From Microcaldota archaeon (GTDB lineage: Archaea; Micrarchaeota; Micrarchaeia; Micrarchaeales; Micrarchaeaceae), in NCBI GenBank assembly GCA_021836925.1, contig JAKBHG010000022.1, positions 1 through 5,655 on the forward strand: a stretch of 5,655 nt of DNA. The letters run 5' to 3'. Below, one piece after another: positions 5,441 through 5,655 of this stretch (its first letter is position 1; each line of letters starts with the position of its first letter). The notes beneath the pieces are model-generated. The model worked only from the letters and a program-made list of their open reading frames with translations. It made no database searches and was not told the origin of the DNA. The translations under genes and the position numbers were made by a program.

Positions 5441-5466
5441 ATTTATATGTTTATATACATATATAG
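5441..5466 (+). promoter_or_regulatory. TATA-rich promoter with near-palindromic operator before VapB
   Basis: TATATGT (5444-5450) and ACATATA (5457-5463) form 7-bp inverted arms around TTATAT. The full 20 bp is palindromic except for one pair (5451/5456). TATA boxes TTTATATG (5442-5449) and TTTATATA (5450-5457) lie within it. The first is correctly placed for a start near 5470, a few nt before the ATG at 5476. Type II toxin-antitoxin operons are generally repressed by their own antitoxin-toxin complex at such palindromes, so this is a likely autoregulatory operator. Confidence 0.5.
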
Positions 5467-5475
5467 TATGGTTGG

Positions 5476-5655
5476 ATGGCTAAACTGATCGCAATATCTG
5501 AAGAAGCATACACTAGGCTCAGAAGGCTGAAAGGAAAAGACCGCTCTTTCACAAAGGTAATACTAGAGCTCGTTGGAGAGAAGAGCGGTGACCTCGGCGA
5601 CCTTTTTGGGGCATTGAACGTAAGTACTGAAAGACTGAACCGCATAAAGCGTGAG
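5476..5655 (+). CDS. vapB: VapB-type antitoxin (archaeal VAPB_antitox family), N-terminal 60 codons, cut by the right edge
   Basis: The frame starts ATG GCT AAA (MAKLIAISEEAYTRLRRLKG) and stays open for 60 codons to the window end. The pattern (a short beta strand K-L-I-A-I-S, then EEAYTRLRRLK, then SFTKVILELVGEKSGDLGDLFGAL) matches the archaeal VapB family I know as COG1753/PF02697. In this family the N-terminal part is a ribbon-helix-helix-like or AbrB-like DNA-binding and dimer segment, and the C-terminus wraps around a PIN-domain VapC ribonuclease. Typical length is 70-95 aa, so little should be missing. The VapC toxin is expected just beyond the right edge, overlapping or adjacent; it cannot be seen here. 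An overlapping ATG at 5468 is in another frame and stops after six codons. The palindromic promoter upstream supports an autoregulated toxin-antitoxin operon. Confidence 0.78.
   Translation, partial: MAKLIAISEEAYTRLRRLKGKDRSFTKVILELVGEKSGDLGDLFGALNVSTERLNRIKRE

Noticed and set aside
1..5655. CRISPR array, tRNA/rRNA genes, insertion sequences or phage genes
   Set aside because: No regularly spaced direct repeats, no cloverleaf-like sequence, no transposase-like protein and no terminal inverted repeats with target duplications were seen on either strand.

Overview
The window looks like chromosomal DNA of an archaeon, most likely a DPANN lineage of the Micrarchaeota/ARMAN type. Points in favour are TATA-like promoters with very short leaders, strong use of ATA for Ile and AGG for Arg, a class III (archaeal pilin-type) signal peptide joined to a LamG domain in a style I know from Micrarchaeota proteins, a COG1709-type archaeal HTH regulator, and a VapB antitoxin of the archaeal type. 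The lineage is an inference from remembered families; no database search was possible.

Layout, left to right. (1) 1-325, minus strand: the N-terminal part of a KaiC/RadA-like ATPase that runs off the left edge. (2) 326-540: a divergent regulatory region with a TATA box for the ATPase and, facing right, a TATA box embedded in three short palindromes. (3) 541-2105, plus strand: a two-gene unit with a 4-nt overlap, encoding a two-pass membrane protein with an external domain crowded with N-glycosylation sequons, then a COG1709-like XRE-type DNA-binding protein. (4) 2113-2997, minus strand, convergent with the regulator and separated from it by only 7 bp: a pilin-LamG surface protein split by one in-frame TAA exactly at the junction of its two modules. 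(5) 3014-4744, minus strand: a full-length PolX DNA polymerase with an intact polymerase palm and a PHP nuclease domain, starting at GTG; the pilin gene follows it after 16 nt. (6) 4745-4827: a compact divergent promoter region. (7) 4828-5412, plus strand: a protein resembling a transglutaminase-like fold that lacks the catalytic Cys and His. (8) 5413-5475: an AT-rich promoter with a 20-bp near-palindrome. (9) 5476 to the right edge, plus strand: the N-terminal 60 codons of a VapB-like antitoxin, whose VapC partner is expected just outside the window.

The genes do not form one obvious pathway. The clearest functional pairing is membrane protein plus HTH regulator, which looks like a surface-to-gene signalling unit, perhaps together with the divergent KaiC-like ATPase. 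The second is PolX followed closely by a surface pilin, probably on one transcript. The most unusual signal is the single TAA separating two intact, in-frame, recognisable modules of the pilin-LamG protein.
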